Shown piece by piece: positions 22,045 to 35,793 of a DNA stretch of 64,000 bases. The stretch spans positions 2,852,001 to 2,916,000 of the forward strand of contig JARUPY010000252.1 in assembly GCA_029817715.1 (NCBI GenBank), given 5' to 3'. Every line of letters starts with the position of its first letter. Positions within the stretch are counted from its first letter, which is position 1. This DNA is from Melastoma dodecandrum. Lineage: Eukaryota; Streptophyta; Magnoliopsida; Myrtales; Melastomataceae. The notes beneath the pieces are model-generated. The model was given only the letters and a program-made list of their open reading frames with translations, ran no database searches and was not told where the DNA came from. The translations under genes were made by a program, and so were the position numbers.

Positions 22045-24289
22045 TAATAATAATACTCCATCCTTCCTCCCCCAATTTTTCTTGTCCTCTTTTATTACTT
22101 ATTAAACTAATCGAAGGCTTATCTTGGCACGATCAGCACCTAATTTAAAATACTAATAATTTAATATATCTCCAGCTTGCTCGCGTAATCAACAGGAGAA
22201 GGTCACCGGTGATGATACAAGTGAGCAAATTTTGCCTAGTGTTGGGTAGGGGGGGAGTTTCATAGCCAATGTGAACAATAATACTTCTAGTCTATGGACA
22301 ACATATTAACCCCCCCCCCCCCCCTAATCCATAGGGTTAGTGACCAATCGATGTTTTGTCTATTAGATTGACTTTGTGCTTTGCTAAAATCAACATCCGG
22401 ATCACTATTACCGGGTAAACGCCCCCCCCCCCCCCAAAAAAAAAAAATTAATCAAGCATTTGTTAAGTCAATTCTCATCCGGTGCTTAAATTATTTAGAC
22501 TAATTGGTTCCATTCTCTTGGCCTGGTGGAATCCAGTCAACGTCGTCCATAATTGCATGGTCGAGGACAAATTCCCGTCTGGTTCATGCACGGCCCGTCA
22601 CGTCACACCCGATGAACCAGCCCATGGGTGGGCCCAATGGGCCATGGAGTGGGCCCAGCGCATTCCCCCCCCCCTCAGGCTCACGTGTATTTCGCCCCCC
22701 GGGGTGAAGGGGGGGAGTCCACAAGTCAAATAACCATCGCCATCCCACACGTGTCGTTGTCTTGTCCAAATCCCCCCCCCCCCCTCCAAATTAATTAATA
22801 AAAAATCAACCGGCATTATTATATTACCGACAAGTTGATGAACGAAGAGGGCATTGAATAATCCCCGGCTTCACGTGTACATGGGACCGTACAATATTAA
22901 TACAAAAAAGCTTTGGGAGAGCAATCTTTTCTTCTCATACAAAAGAATGAGACACCCGACAATAGGAACAGTAAAGTGACTGAAGCGAAGGGGGAAAACG
23001 AACGATTTCCATTAACATAATGACGTGCATTTATTGTGTTTTGTTTGCTGAAGAGAAATGCGCCGGGGGAGATATTGGTACGTATGTGGTGGTGATAAAG
23101 AGTCGGCTCATGCCCATACCCAAAAAAATCTAAGAGGAAAAAAATGTTTGGGATTGGTGCGACCTCGCTCGGTCCGTCTTCTTCTTCTTTGTTGTGTTTT
23201 TCTTGGTTTTCTGGGGGGGATTCATGACACGTGGCGTGAACCCAGATCAGGGCCACCCTCCGGAGGCCTAAGTGGGTGAGTGGATGCATCGCCAATAATA
23301 TGCCGCAACAAAGCTTTTAAGATAATCACAAGAGCGATAACGTGATTTAAGCTCCTTCAAGAAAACAAACAAACAAACAAAATCATCCGAGAATTACGCC
23401 CCCCCCCAACCACCACCACCTCTGAATACGTACGTCGTCGTTATCCCAATTTCGAGTGGGGTATGAGGGGGAGAATTAGGATGTCATAACGAACCTTATC
23501 CGGTGTGCCCCCTTTTTACCACACCACACAACAAAACACACGCTTTGTCCCCTTTTACACCCCCAATCTTCCCTGATTTGGACAAGAAGTGTTTGTTGTC
23601 TACTTCTGATTGGTAATAAAAGCCCCGGGAGGCTCAACCAAGTTTGCCCTTTTGATTGCATTACATTTAGAAATTTTTACGTACGGATCGCAGGAACGAG
23701 TGAGTCGGTTCTCACAGGGTGAGGCAAATTCGGCACGAGGAAGAAAAAAGAAAGAAAAAGAAAGAAGAAATAAAAAAAGAAGGCTGCTTTCTTGCCTGCA
23801 CTGCACATATAAAGGAAAAGGCAGGGCTAAAAACAGCAAAAGCAACGCAGGCAGCAGCAGACTCTAGTCACAGGACAGTGTTAGTTTCCAACACTAAGCT
23901 CGTCTTTCATTGGCCGTTTTTAACTCCCCTTTCCTTTTCTCTAAGAAAAGGCGATGCGCTTTCTTGCATGAGTGAGTGCAATAATTATCCCTCGTTTTTA
24001 AAACCTTAAGTTACTCGAAAGGGGAAAGCCAAACATTATTCGAACTGAACTTTGGAAAAGCAAAAGAGTGATTTTTTGATTAAAAGGCCTAAAAAGCACA
24101 AGTGCTTACCCCCCTAGAAAGAAACATCACCAGCAGAGGACACAAACCCCAACCCCAGCCAAACCCCACTTTCCTCTCCCTCCCACATTACAACCTTAAA
24201 GACGCCATTGTTTTTTCTTTTTTTTTTTTGGGATCCAATCTACTAACCCATCAGAAACTGAACTAAAAGCAGTCCCCCTCCCACACAAT

Positions 24290-26295
24290 TCACTCGTTAG
24301 TCCACTGCTTGTGTCCCGGGACCCATTTGGGGCACTTGGGGCTCAAGTAGGAAGACACCACCCTCGAGTTCAGTAGGTCCAGCAGCGGCGCGAACTTCAG
24401 GCAACGCGGGGTCTTGTACTGGTTGATCGACGCGCCGAAGCTTATGGCGCAGTCCATGAGCTTGTCGAACGTCCCCTGCTCCACGATCCTAATCTCTAGC
24501 GGCCCGATCGACTTGTCTGATGCCCTTCCCTGCCGATACACACTGTTCAGGGACTCCTCCACCGTGAGGCAGCAGTCCTCGAATACCGAGGGCGGGATTG
24601 TAGTAGATCCGTTCAGGGTCAGCTCCCAGAACAGGACGTAGTGGCCCGGGATGCTCGACGTGTCGGCGTAGCTGGTGTACTCGGAGATGATCGCGTCGAA
24701 TGGGATCAGGTGGTTCACAGCGTTCTTGACCGCGTTCTGGAGCTCCACCTCGTCCGTCTTGTCGGAGTCGATGCTCAGGGCCACGTTCTTGCGGCAGATG
24801 AAATTGAACTGGGGGGCCTTGTTCTTGAACCCTGCCACCATCAGGACATCCCCGACTTTGTACCTATACAGCCCTGAGACGAACGACGACTTCTCAGAAT
24901 CAGGAATTTCGAAATCGAGAACTGGCCAACGCTCGTGGGACCAGATAACTAAAACTGAGCCAAAAGTTAACAGTTATGAGAAAGGGTTGCTGGTTTGCCT
25001 GCATAAGTGGTGACAACAAGCTCATACTCCTCTCCAAGCTTAACATCGACGAGGTCCACCAATTCCTGCCGCTCTTTCTCGGTGAGGATAGCTCCACTGC
25101 TGCTCCTGTTTACGGGCAAGAACTCGAAGTAGGCCATGGTAGGAATGAGAGTGTAGGAGACTTCGCTCGGATCACAGAGGGGGTTGAGGTTCACCCCGAA
25201 GTAGCACTCAGAGGACGCATACATCGTGCACACCAGCGGCAGCCCGTTGCTGTAGAAATCGAGAGTTGGGATGTACTGTGACATGGTTCCCGTGACGATG
25301 ACGTCCACATACTTGGTGTTCGGCCACAGCCTGGTGATTATCCCGCGCCACGACTCCTTGCCACACTCTGCTGCGATGAAATCGGCGAGCTTTGGGTTTG
25401 GAGTCAGGATCTTTGCTACAGCCTCACGGACAGCAGGGTCGGTGATCCCTGCGTCCAGAGTGCCTGTCCGGATATCATGACAGAGGGTGGTCCAGTGGTT
25501 TTCTAGGAACTTGATGGCTCGTATGAAGCCAGAGGCAAAGACCGCGCCAACGCGGAGGACCTCCTCGTTCTGGCAGAGGCCGCAGAGCATCTGGGAGTAC
25601 ATGCTCTGATACGAGTCAGGGCAGAGGATGGTCTCGTTGGGGGAGGTGTAGTTGGTGTAAGGGTCGTAGGGCCTCTGCTTGAAGTGGGAGCTCTTGTAGT
25701 AAGAGGTGAGCACGGGGCGAGCAACGAGGCCGCTGGGGGTCTTCGCCTCCGACTTGATGAAGAGGAAGTACATTCCCTTCCCCTTTTCAAGGTCAGGAAC
25801 GAACTGGGTCATCACAGGCATCAGCAGGCTGTACAGCAGGGACCTCCTGTCCAGCTCCTCCTCGATGGTCGGCATCAGCTTCCGCTCCCCTCCTGATGTC
25901 CCCGAGCTGGCAACCACAAACACTCAAATCATTCACTTGAGCGCGCACACAAAAAAAGGGAAAGAAACGAAGGATAAACCCCATCGCCCTTACCTGGTGA
26001 GGAACTCGGAGATGGGGAGGGAGCAGAGGATGGGAGAGGTATCCCCATTAGCAATACGGGAGATGTCGGGGTGAAGGTCGTCGTAGGTGATGACGGGGAG
26101 GATCCTCTTGAAGGATTCGGGGTCAGTGCGTCCGTCGAGGCCGTGACGGAGGAGGTACTCGACGGAGGCATTGCGGGAGAGGATCTCGGAGAGAACGCGG
26201 CGCTGGACGAGGTCGGCGTGGGAGGTGACGTCCTCAATGAACTGGAGGGCAGAGCGGTTCTTCTCGGGGAGGTGGTTCTTGGGCGCCTCAGGCAT
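24290..26295 (-). CDS. GH3: GH3 acyl acid-amido synthetase (group II, auxin-conjugating type)
   Basis: Adenylating enzyme that in this group joins indole-3-acetic acid to amino acids, lowering free auxin in the cytosol. Exons 25994-26295, 24999-25906 and 24290-24873 give 597 residues, the normal length. ATP/AMP-binding motifs are all present: [10 protein letters not shown] (motif 1), [11 protein letters not shown] (motif 2) and LYRYKVGD (motif 3). The C-terminus [16 protein letters not shown] is complete. The start [13 protein letters not shown] was chosen from the family N-terminus. Intron 2 begins GCAAAC instead of GT (donor GCAG|GC, acceptor CTCAG|GG); this GC-AG junction is needed to read [17 protein letters not shown] box lies about 170 bp upstream. 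No perfect TGTCTC auxin element was noticed in the near promoter, although a complete search was not made. Confidence 0.93.
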
Positions 26296-26466
26296 GATTG
26301 ACGAATGATAGCTGGAAGAGACGGAAGAACAGATCAAAGAAAGAAGAAAAATGAGGAAGGCGTGTTTTAGTTCTCGGTTTGCTTTGTGATTTTGGTTTTG
26401 GTTCGCTTTGCTTGTGCTGGTTGCGGTGGGGATGAGGGTGAAGGGGAGTGGGATGGAATGTTTTGG

Positions 26467-26474
26467 TATTTATA
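26467..26474 (-). promoter_or_regulatory. TATA box of GH3 gene
   Basis: TATAAATA on the minus strand, about 172 bp before the GH3 start codon, followed by a pyrimidine/Ala-rich leader. Position and sequence fit a plant core promoter. Confidence 0.6.
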
Positions 26475-29400
26475 GAAGGTGGCGTCAAGTTTGGGATGAC
26501 GGGGGAGAGACCCCCCGGGGGGACACATCACATCAGGGGCACTCCAGTCAATTCACTCCGATCAACGACCGGGGTTGACCGGCAATCCCCGGTATATAAG
26601 GGAGCTTGCAACGCGGGGGGAGTACAGGCAGAGGCCATACCCGGTTGAGCAGGAAAGACGGCGTCATTGGGATCAAGGACGACGTAAAAGTAGCAAAAAT
26701 TGGTGTGTAGCCGTGTACGGACGTTAAACAACAACAACAACGGCTGGCGGCCAAGCTGTCATTGGGGGGACACGTGTCGGGTTTTCGTAGGGTTTGGTGA
26801 ATAATGTCAGGGGACGAAGATACGAGAAGAGAAGCAATGCAACGTTGTTTCATGCAGGTATTGTGGAATTTAAGGGGGGGGATATATTTGAGCATATAGA
26901 AGCCGGTTGGTGTGAACTCCAAGTATGAACTCGGGAAGTGATTTGGTTAGTTAGTTGGGCATGGCAAAGTCTTTTCTTCCCTCTCTACTTATTGTCCGTC
27001 CACGTGAGAACGTGCGTCACGTCAGCCCGATACCAGCTGGTTCAATACAAACCCATACAAACTAAACTATGTTATTACATAATGCTGCTGGTCTGATTAT
27101 TTCGTCCATGGTAGGAAAAAAAAAAGGAGGGTGGTGGTGGTGGTGGTGGAATGTCTTTTTGTTTTTATTTTTTAATCATTAATGTTTTTATCTTTGTACA
27201 GACAGTCCACTCGTCTCGTCCCCCCCTTTTCTTTATTGTCAAAATTAATGCCATTATCTAAATGCCAAGTTTAACATCTCGAGGAAACTATCTTAGTAAA
27301 GCTGTTCCAACCCCAAGAAAAAGTAAATGCAAATGGCCATTCCCACTCCTCCTCGGTATATAAAAAAACTTTCTCATTAAATATATCTACTACCAAAACA
27401 ATAATAATAATAATATATAGCTTGAATCCATTATCCCCCTAAAAAGAAAAACACGAGAAAAGAGATCGGCATGAAAGTTGGTGAGGGAGGGTGGTTGAAT
27501 ACCAAAAAGGGTTTCCCAAAGAAACATGCAGTTCTTTTGTTCCCCCCATTACTCCAGCTACAATTGTCGACACCCTCCTCAACCTTCTCCCTCGCTTCAC
27601 GAACAAGTATCTTTCCCACGCTTTCGGTCTTTGAGAATTGAGACCAGCTTCCCCACCACCATCGAACTAATCAGCCAGCCGATTGACTTCAACGCCCTGG
27701 ATTTCCGACCGATATCATATCCAATCCAGCCAATGGTCGTTATACGATGTTGTCACTTTTAGTCACACCCATCTCCCCTCCCCCCGCCGAAACGGGGGTG
27801 CATTAAGATTCGTGCATGGAAACATTACGAGACTTAGAAGAGGAGTATTTATTATTACCATACGACATCGCAAAACAATGGGAGTTAAGTTCCCCCACCC
27901 CTGCAAGTAAAAAAAGAGAAGAAACAACAGGACGGGTAATAAGGTGGATAATATATTCCAGGTGGGAGGGAACATGTTTCATGCATGGAACAGTGGGTGG
28001 GTGGTGGTGGTGGTGGGTTGGGAGGGCTTTTAGGGCACAGGTCGACAATCACCACAGTAATATTTTTAACAGAGAGTATTGTACGAAATCTGGGGTCAAA
28101 AACTGACACATACTCCTCCTCCCCTCCTTTCCCTTCGATTCCTTCTTCTTTTCATCTTTTGGTTCTTTTACCTGGCAGGGGAGGTGATGCTGAAAATGAT
28201 GGCACATTGAGTCTGTCTCCACTCTCTCTTCTCTTTTCTACAAAAAATAAAGGGAATGATTTCTTTTTCGGAAAAGTATTCTCTCTTTATTGGGTTTCAG
28301 GATTCGGGTGTAATTTATTTATGTGGGTCTTACGACAATAATCGAAACAAGTAATATATAATGTTTGTATAGTCATGATGGGTTCTGGTAAAATTGAAAA
28401 TGAGTCTCTGTATCTTGTTTGCCTTAAAAAACCTCTCCTTTATCTCTAAGGGATTAAAGGAAAGACACTGTTCTGATTTCGTCACCAATGCAGTGCTGTT
28501 AAAAACCGACCAACTTTTGTCTTCTTTACCACGGGAAGAGAGAGAGAGAAGAAAAAGAAACAAAGCTTTACGGGTCTCAGTCCTCTGGAACAGTGAGGAG
28601 GAGGGGGGACAAAATCATGATTACTTGCTGTCCTTTAGAGGAGGAAAGGGCACCATCCCTCCCCCCCCTCAAATTTACACTAAATCAGCAAATGAAACTC
28701 TCGAGAGCACACAGTGTCTAGACGTAACCCTTTTTCTGGGAACACTCGTCGACTGTAGCTGCCATAATAATAATTATCCCATCTCGCTTGCATTATTATT
28801 ATCGTGAGTGGTAGAAACTCCAGGGAGAGTCTGCGGTTGGATTAGACATGACTACCCAGAGGAAGACGAGACAAGTCACGGGGATATTCATGATGCCCCC
28901 ATATATGGAGATGTAGATAGGGATGGACACAACCATAATTTGGACTTGTCTGCCAATGCCTCGAAAGCGTATCGTAACGTTGTTATCCAACCCCCTCCCC
29001 CCTCCCTCCAATCGGAAAATTCCAAACAGGGTCTGCACTGCCGACAACCAGACCCACTAAAACTTGTCGTCGTTGTTATTCGACGAGACTGGGAAATGAA
29101 GCTGAGCAGAGCTCTCTGTGTGTGTGTACCGTCCATCCTCTTCCTCTTCCTCTTCCTCCTCCACCTCTACCCTCTGCTGAGGTTGTCCTAAAAAGGAGGG
29201 AGGATAGAGCTGCGCCACTGAGGATTGCCATCTCTTTTTGCCGCAAAAACAAAAGGCACACATTATGGCTGCCCTTTGCCCACTTTGCCTGCCCTGCGTG
29301 TCCTCTAAATCTTTTTGCATGAAGGGGACGGTACGAGATAGTACGATATATCCCAACCACCCCACGTTTCCCGTTTTTCTTTTTTTATTACCATCACCCA

Positions 29401-32400
29401 GCCATCCTCCATTCCACATCCGACACACAACCACGACAAAGTAATACATCCCCTCGCATGATGTATCCCTATAGACTATTGAATCATCTAAGTTGAAGAA
29501 GGAGGGAGTCCCTAACCCACTTTACGCAACCGTATAGTTTTTTCTTTCCTTTTCCCCCACGCCTTGCATGCATGAATATAAAGTGTGGCCCTCTCGTCAT
29601 GTCATCGTCGGAATGAGACCGACTAATATTTTGAAACATGAACCGGATGATGCCTCTAATGGAAGTCGTGGACCCGTGTCGAGAGGGTGTTTCGTTTTCG
29701 TTGGCCGGAGTTACGGGGGTTTCATGACTTTTTGTGTCTCTCTTGTCGTGCATTCGCATTAGAAAGAACACTGTTTACGGTCGCGACTTTCCCTAATTTG
29801 TATCCAAACATAGCCACTTCGTGGCCTCCTCCTCCTCCTCCTCATCCTCCTAGCATTCATCGCGATTACCCAGATTGATACGTGTCCGTTGACAAAGATC
29901 GCTTCTGGAACATACGTCTCACGACCCGATCACACGAGAATTGTCAGTCTCCGGACGTCGTGTTCCTCCGCCTTTGAAGTGTGCTTAAGTCAAGAACACT
30001 GTCCTCCCGTATAGTAATCTTTGTCCCTTAAATGAAGCACCGAAAGCAAAAGGAATCATCATCACCTTCCAATGTCACACAAGAAAGTATCAAAAAGCAT
30101 CCCTCTGAAATTGACAACACTTGTTCTCTCGACAAAGATAAAAGAGAAACCAAAATTTCCGGGATCTAAGACGAGCCTCTTTTTTATTTTTGGATGGGAA
30201 TAATAACTCCCATTGGAGCAGTACAGTAGTCATTAATTAGTGCACAAATATTTCACCACCCATCCATGGAATTGGGATGGCTTTCCTTAAATGCATAGCC
30301 ATACTACTATCATAACATTCGTCCTGGAGTGAGTACTGTGACAGGATGTAACACGAACCAACACACCCCGAAATTCGTCGAATGACTTCTTTAAGGCTAT
30401 AATAGAATTTTCACAGCGGAAACAAATAATTAAAAGCAAGAAATAGCTCCAAGATTTAACATGAAAACCTCCTCAATGTGAGGAGTAAAACCACGGCCCG
30501 AGGCACACCAAAACTTCCACTAAATCAACAAAGAAGTGGGTACACAAGTGTTCTTCTCTAGCCACCAACAACCAGCACATAAACTTCTCCCCTACTCAGC
30601 GTAACATCAAGAACTCATCTTAGTAATCATACGCTTAGCAACACAAAAGAGAAGGATCTGAAATAAAAAACTCCAAATCTAGCAGTCTCAGAAACGAGGC
30701 AAAATTACAAGCTAAAAAACTCCAATAGCAATCTTCACCGTTCAAAATACAGAACCTCAAGTTAAGAATACTTCTTCAAAATTTCACGAAATTCCAACGG
30801 TACGATTGACGGTAATACTCGATTAAGTAAACATCGCACAGGCTGAAACTAGACTATCCGAATTTACTTCTTTTTTTCGACCGTCTTTCGTAACCTTGCT
30901 GTGTTTTTCTTTTGTCCGTATCATCTGTAGAAACTCTTAGATGATCTAATAACCGTAGACTTTGGGCATCATCTATGTAAAGTAACATGGACTTGCCCGC
31001 TCTTGCGAATAGAAAAAGATAACCCAGCGTATTGTTAATAGGATAACGTAAGAACGGACACCAGAAAGAAAGATGATGGATTGATTGGATTGGTGAACCC
31101 TCTTTTTTCCTTTCCCCTGGTCATAAGATCACGTGGCATTTCTTTTCTTTTTTTTTAACCAATAATATGAGGTTGTCGGCTCACTATTCAAGGTCGTGGA
31201 TTAGAATGAATTCGGAATATGGAGATGACAGGAATGTTCATGCGCAGAAGTGGGGATTATAGGGAGGGACGTAGCTTTGACAAGATGGATATAACAAAGA
31301 AGAATCGAGATTCCAAAGTGGATCATAGGGTAAGGGAGGGAGGTATTGACGTGATATATACAGTTGACTTAGATATTATGGAATTTTTCCTGCTTTTTGG
31401 GTTAGCTCAGTTAGTGTTGTTGTGAGTAGATGAGATTAGATTCAACACTTTGAGACCCATCTTTTCATGTCTCCCATTTTTGGCTTTAAAACAAAGTTGG
31501 GGGTTGGGGGTGGTCTCCTTTTGGGATCATCATTACATTCATATGGGGTGGTGGTAGTCTTGAGGGGTTTATGTTAGTGGTAAACCTAATGGGGGAGGGG
31601 GGGATATTATTTAATGATTTGGATAATATTACGAAAGAACAGGAGTGAATGTTTATCGCAATTCTTCCATCTTTAATCTTGACCCCACCAGCCCCTCCTC
31701 CTACACCCGAGTTTCTCCATATCCCTTAGATCGAATCCAATAATCGTCGTCTGGAACCAATTATAGAGATAGCCTCACATGAGCCCCGTCAGGACCTCCT
31801 CCTCGCCCCCACCACTTGGCGACGGCGTCCGATCGCCTGCCTTCCGATATCCCCGAGCCTCCTCCGAGAATCGACTGCCATGCGCTCTCTCGTCGGAGGA
31901 GGGCCATTTTGCCGCAGACTCCCCCCAATTCTTCTCCCGGCTTCTTTGTCGGCCCAAGGCCGAATTTGTCGGCCATAATGGGCTTTCTGTATGAGCCATA
32001 TAAGGAAGGCCCAAAACCAATGTCCACCCCTGCCCCATGTGTCGGATTATTCCGGACATCATCATTCGGTCAATGACAGGTGATCGATCCAATAATGATT
32101 TATCATTTCCCGGAGTTGGATGGCCCAGGAAGTAGTTCGATTTGAATATGATTTTCTTTTGTTCGAGTGTTTCCATGGTTCGTTCTGTAAAACAAATTTC
32201 TGAGTAATGCTATTAAACCCCACCTATTGCACTCGAATTCAATAGGAATAGTGACTGCATATGGGACATCACATAGAACTGACGAACCACACGTATATGG
32301 TACAAACATTCGGAAGTGTCGGGTCCATCAACGTGCACGATTTTCCTCTCTATCTCTCTCGGAAAAAGCGCGGTCCTAATAATGGGTAACAAAAGGAATG

Positions 32401-35400
32401 ACATGGCCTTTATGCCGGTCCCCTCAGTCCGAGAAATTGTATCAGATAGCAAATATTACACCAAGTATGCTGAAATCAAGGCGTGGTCTAAGACTCCAAC
32501 GCGAAGAAGGCTTTCTGATCCACCGGGGAGCTCTCTCATCTGTCTCAATGTGAACGAGAATGGCCGAGGAATAGCAAATGCGTCTGAGAAACACGTGGGG
32601 AGTGGAAAGGAAAGATAGTGGATTGATGCATCACAGGGCAATTCCAAAGATATTTACAAATAGTGACAGGAGGAGAAGGGGAAAAAGAAGATGATGAAGT
32701 GATCGATCAAAATCTTGGGGAAGTGGAGGGGCCACATTGAGGATTTGAGTTCCCATGACGCTAATTATTCTTCTTTTACCCTCTACTAGTTCAAGATCAC
32801 GATTAAGAAAGTCTCAAGAGTTGATAATCTCAAAGTAAAGCTTGGCATGATTGATTGGAAATATGTTCTCGTCACAGGTCAAAATTTCATGTCCACTAAA
32901 AGGATCATGGCGTGTGTCTAACTTTGCTGAATAAGCACAATTCCACAAGTCCCCTCGCAGAGTTCTTCTTTCATGTAAGCGGAAGCAATTATTTATTGTA
33001 TCACCCAAATTTCGTATGCATATTTGGATATGCTTTTTCCTTTCTCATGTAAAATTAGCAAGAGTTTGTGAGTCGACGTCAAAGGGTGATGTTTCCCGGA
33101 GGTTGTAATGCTAAGAATAATTGAAAGTTGCGAGTACAGTTGTTCTCATGGAGAGGGAAGATGGCTTCTCATAAAGCAAGGGAGCTCCAAGGGAATAACC
33201 TTTTGGTTTTTATTGGGGGGCTCAATCATTCAAATGAGAGAAGAGAAAGAAGAAAAGGGGATTAACCCGGGGGTCGAACCAAAAGGTGGAACAAGTATTA
33301 GCAGATGATTTGTTTCATTTCAAACTACATGGTGGATCCCAAAATTCCAACGTCACTTACGAAATTGACCCCACTAACACGAAAGTTCTTTAAGACTCTT
33401 GATGATCTTCTAGAACATAAGTCAACCAGGGGGTCTTAATCTTAGTGGATCGAGCGAGCTATAGGGGGGAAAGGAAGGAAGTTATTTGGACACGGTGACG
33501 AATATTGGATATTACAAAAGAAGCACTGGTCATCCACCTCCCTCGCCTCCTCCCACCTCAAGCCCAGTAAGAGGGGACGAGAAGGTCAGGGGTTTGATTC
33601 AGATCATCAGTAAACAGCAAATGGGGAGTGGTCAGGTAAAAGGATCTCCTGGAGGGGGGTTGACTATTGATCGCGAGCCACTGAAGTTGCTCTCTCTCTA
33701 TACTCCTAAGGAACTAGGGAAAACAAAAGTCAACACCCACAATCATCTAATTCCTACATCCTAGGGTTAGGATTCCGTTGACTTATGGTTGGGGGGGTTT
33801 AATACTTTGGTTATTGGGCTCCCTCGGCGTTGATTGACATTACAATCCCTCTCCTTAAAACATTCCATTACAAATCCTAAGACTTGCAGGCGACCGACCC
33901 ACGCCATGTCCAAATCACAAATTTCTTTCTTCTGTTCTGATGATGATATATAATCACGGGGGCTGGGGGGTTAATCCTGAGATCATGTTCACATACTAAA
34001 CACCAAGAACCGATGTTGACCTCTCTGTCTTCTCCCCAGCCCCACAACTAAAAAAAAAAAAGCAAGAAGAGTCAGCCCCAGGTTGATATTATCTTTGTTA
34101 GTTTAACATCGCAAGAAAACATATTGTCCGATGAGATTGATTATTAATACAAATAACTTTTTATATATAAAAAAAGAAAAAGGGAAAAAAGATGGCTTCT
34201 CAAATTTCAACGCTTTGTGGTGAAATATAAATAAAGGTAAGGGAAGTCATGATGACCTAAAGTTCATTGTACAAAAAATGTAGGTGGGGGGCGCCTCCAC
34301 CACTTACTGCATCAAATCTCGTCACACACACTCACACACCACCACTAAGACGCAGACTCTAAAAATTTCTTACAAGCAATTCATTACCAAAGAGGAACAG
34401 GATGTGGAAATTCCCAACGCGAGTTAAGTGCTCCGGTCAATCCCCGAGAATCACTTGCGAACCCCATGAAACATTAACCCTTTTCATTAGAATATTAAAA
34501 CACACGCGCGAGAAGGGAATTATGAAACTGCAAGGTTGAAGCTGATGATGGCAATAATTATAATAAATAATGAGACCACCCAAAAAAAAAAAAGAAACGT
34601 GGAATCTTTGTTTTAAAGAAGAGATGTGGTCTCTTCAGTCTGACAAGTGGAGGTGGGCTCAACGTGTCATCACGCGTGCACGGCTCACTGTCCACCCCGC
34701 CCCCACCTCGTACTTCCGACATTGCTAAGCATGACGTCACCCAAACGTTGGTCAGTTGCAGGAAGCACAAGAGATTGACTGACTCCCAACCCAACTACGT
34801 GAACATGATAAGCTTTACATTAATTAAACCCCTCCTCTTTACTTATTACAAGCCCAATATATTAGACCGGCCGTCGATAATGCTCCCATAATCAGCCACC
34901 GCAAATCGTCTCCTCCTCATCCTTTTTTATTATTACTACTTTTGGCTTACTGACTTCGGGGGGAAATGTCAACGCGCGTGATTAACACCTCCTACTCTCA
35001 TGCCCAAAAAAAATAACAAATCTCTCAAGAAGTTGAACCCCAATCCCATCCCTAAACAACACGCAAGCGAGGGTAAGTGCGCTTCGTGACGACGGGTTTG
35101 ATCAACAGGAAACGAAAGAGATTAAGGAAGACCACCCCACATCACCCCACCATCTCAGTGTTATATCTGTCTAATTGATTTGAGGTCTTAATCGCGGTTG
35201 TTGGGTTAATTTACATTGATTGCATTCGTTGACACATCGTGACGTTTTTGGGTGGAAAAAGGAGAAACGAAAGAAAGAAAACGTGTTGGGAAGAGGGTGT
35301 GGAATTTTACTTATCTAGTCAACTCGAGTGGAGTCGTCGTCTCCCCCCTTCATTTCACACTCAGATTTTTTTAGGTCTGCTTGCTCTTTGGTCCCCCGCT

Positions 35401-35793
35401 TCGTTTTGGGAGATCCGAGGGATTGCAAGCAAATACATTCAATAGATCAATTTCGTTAAAGTTTATAGTTTTCACAAAAACTCATGAGATTTTTATTTTT
35501 AGACAATCTGAAGCTAATACTCCTAATCCTACCTTTTAGAGGGCAAAGCTGCTCCCATTGAATGGCCCCAAAAATATTAATTTATTCGGACATAGAATTA
35601 GAACCAACAAATAATAACATACAACATACCCTGGGAAAACATGTTGACACCCAAGGCTGTTTTGGACCAGAATCAGTTTTTGGTAAGCATAATTCCGCCT
35701 GTTAGTTATTATAAATAACATCCCCCCCCAACCACCACCATCCAAACATTAGAAAGCAAAGTGTACTGGGCGGGGCGTGGAGGAGCTAAAGCT
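26475..35793. other. 9.3-kb gene-poor region
   Basis: No convincing protein gene seen between GH3 and the bHLH gene. The region is AT-rich with short G/C tracts, (GGT) and (TCC) microsatellites near 27125-27150 and 29825-29855, and a probable LTR remnant at about 30330-31000. A GC-richer island at 31760-32080 has open frames on both strands (minus-strand frame beginning MADKFGLGPTKKPGEELGG) with GGCCCA motifs beside it. It could be a first exon of an unknown gene, but no downstream exon or family match was found. Confidence 0.45.
30330..31000 (-). mobile_element. Probable solo LTR remnant of a Copia-type retrotransposon
   Basis: Read on the minus strand, the region around 30400-30500 contains CCGTGGTTTTACTCCTCA, then GAGGAGGTTTTCATGTTAAATCTTG and GTTTCCGCTGTGAAAATTC in a row. 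This wording resembles the transcription-start side of plant Copia LTRs. A TG lies at the plus-strand edge near 30339. No second LTR, primer-binding site or gag-pol frame was found, and the borders are approximate. The resemblance is from memory of LTR text and needs a library search. Confidence 0.4.

Larger units (their letters stand above)
20578..24289. other. Spacer with MITE and G/C homopolymers
   Basis: No protein gene recognised in about 3.7 kb. It contains a (CT) repeat at about 21034-21057, a 22-nt G run at 21172-21193, C runs at 22310-22324, 22422-22435 and 22772-22784, and the MITE described separately. The stretch 22500-23300 is GC-mixed with GGCCCA-type motifs near 22620-22650 but no supported exon. 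Confidence 0.5.

Noticed and set aside
26591..26600. Plus-strand TATATAAG near the GH3 promoter
   Set aside because: No coding exon follows on the plus strand within a plausible distance.
28394..28807. 137-codon plus-strand frame
   Set aside because: Mixed hydrophilic translation with no domain or splice context; the interval behaves as non-coding.
31761..32176. Minus-strand frame starting MADKFGLGPTKKPGEELGG
   Set aside because: Not called as a gene because no second exon, domain or family match could be found; kept only as a possible first exon.
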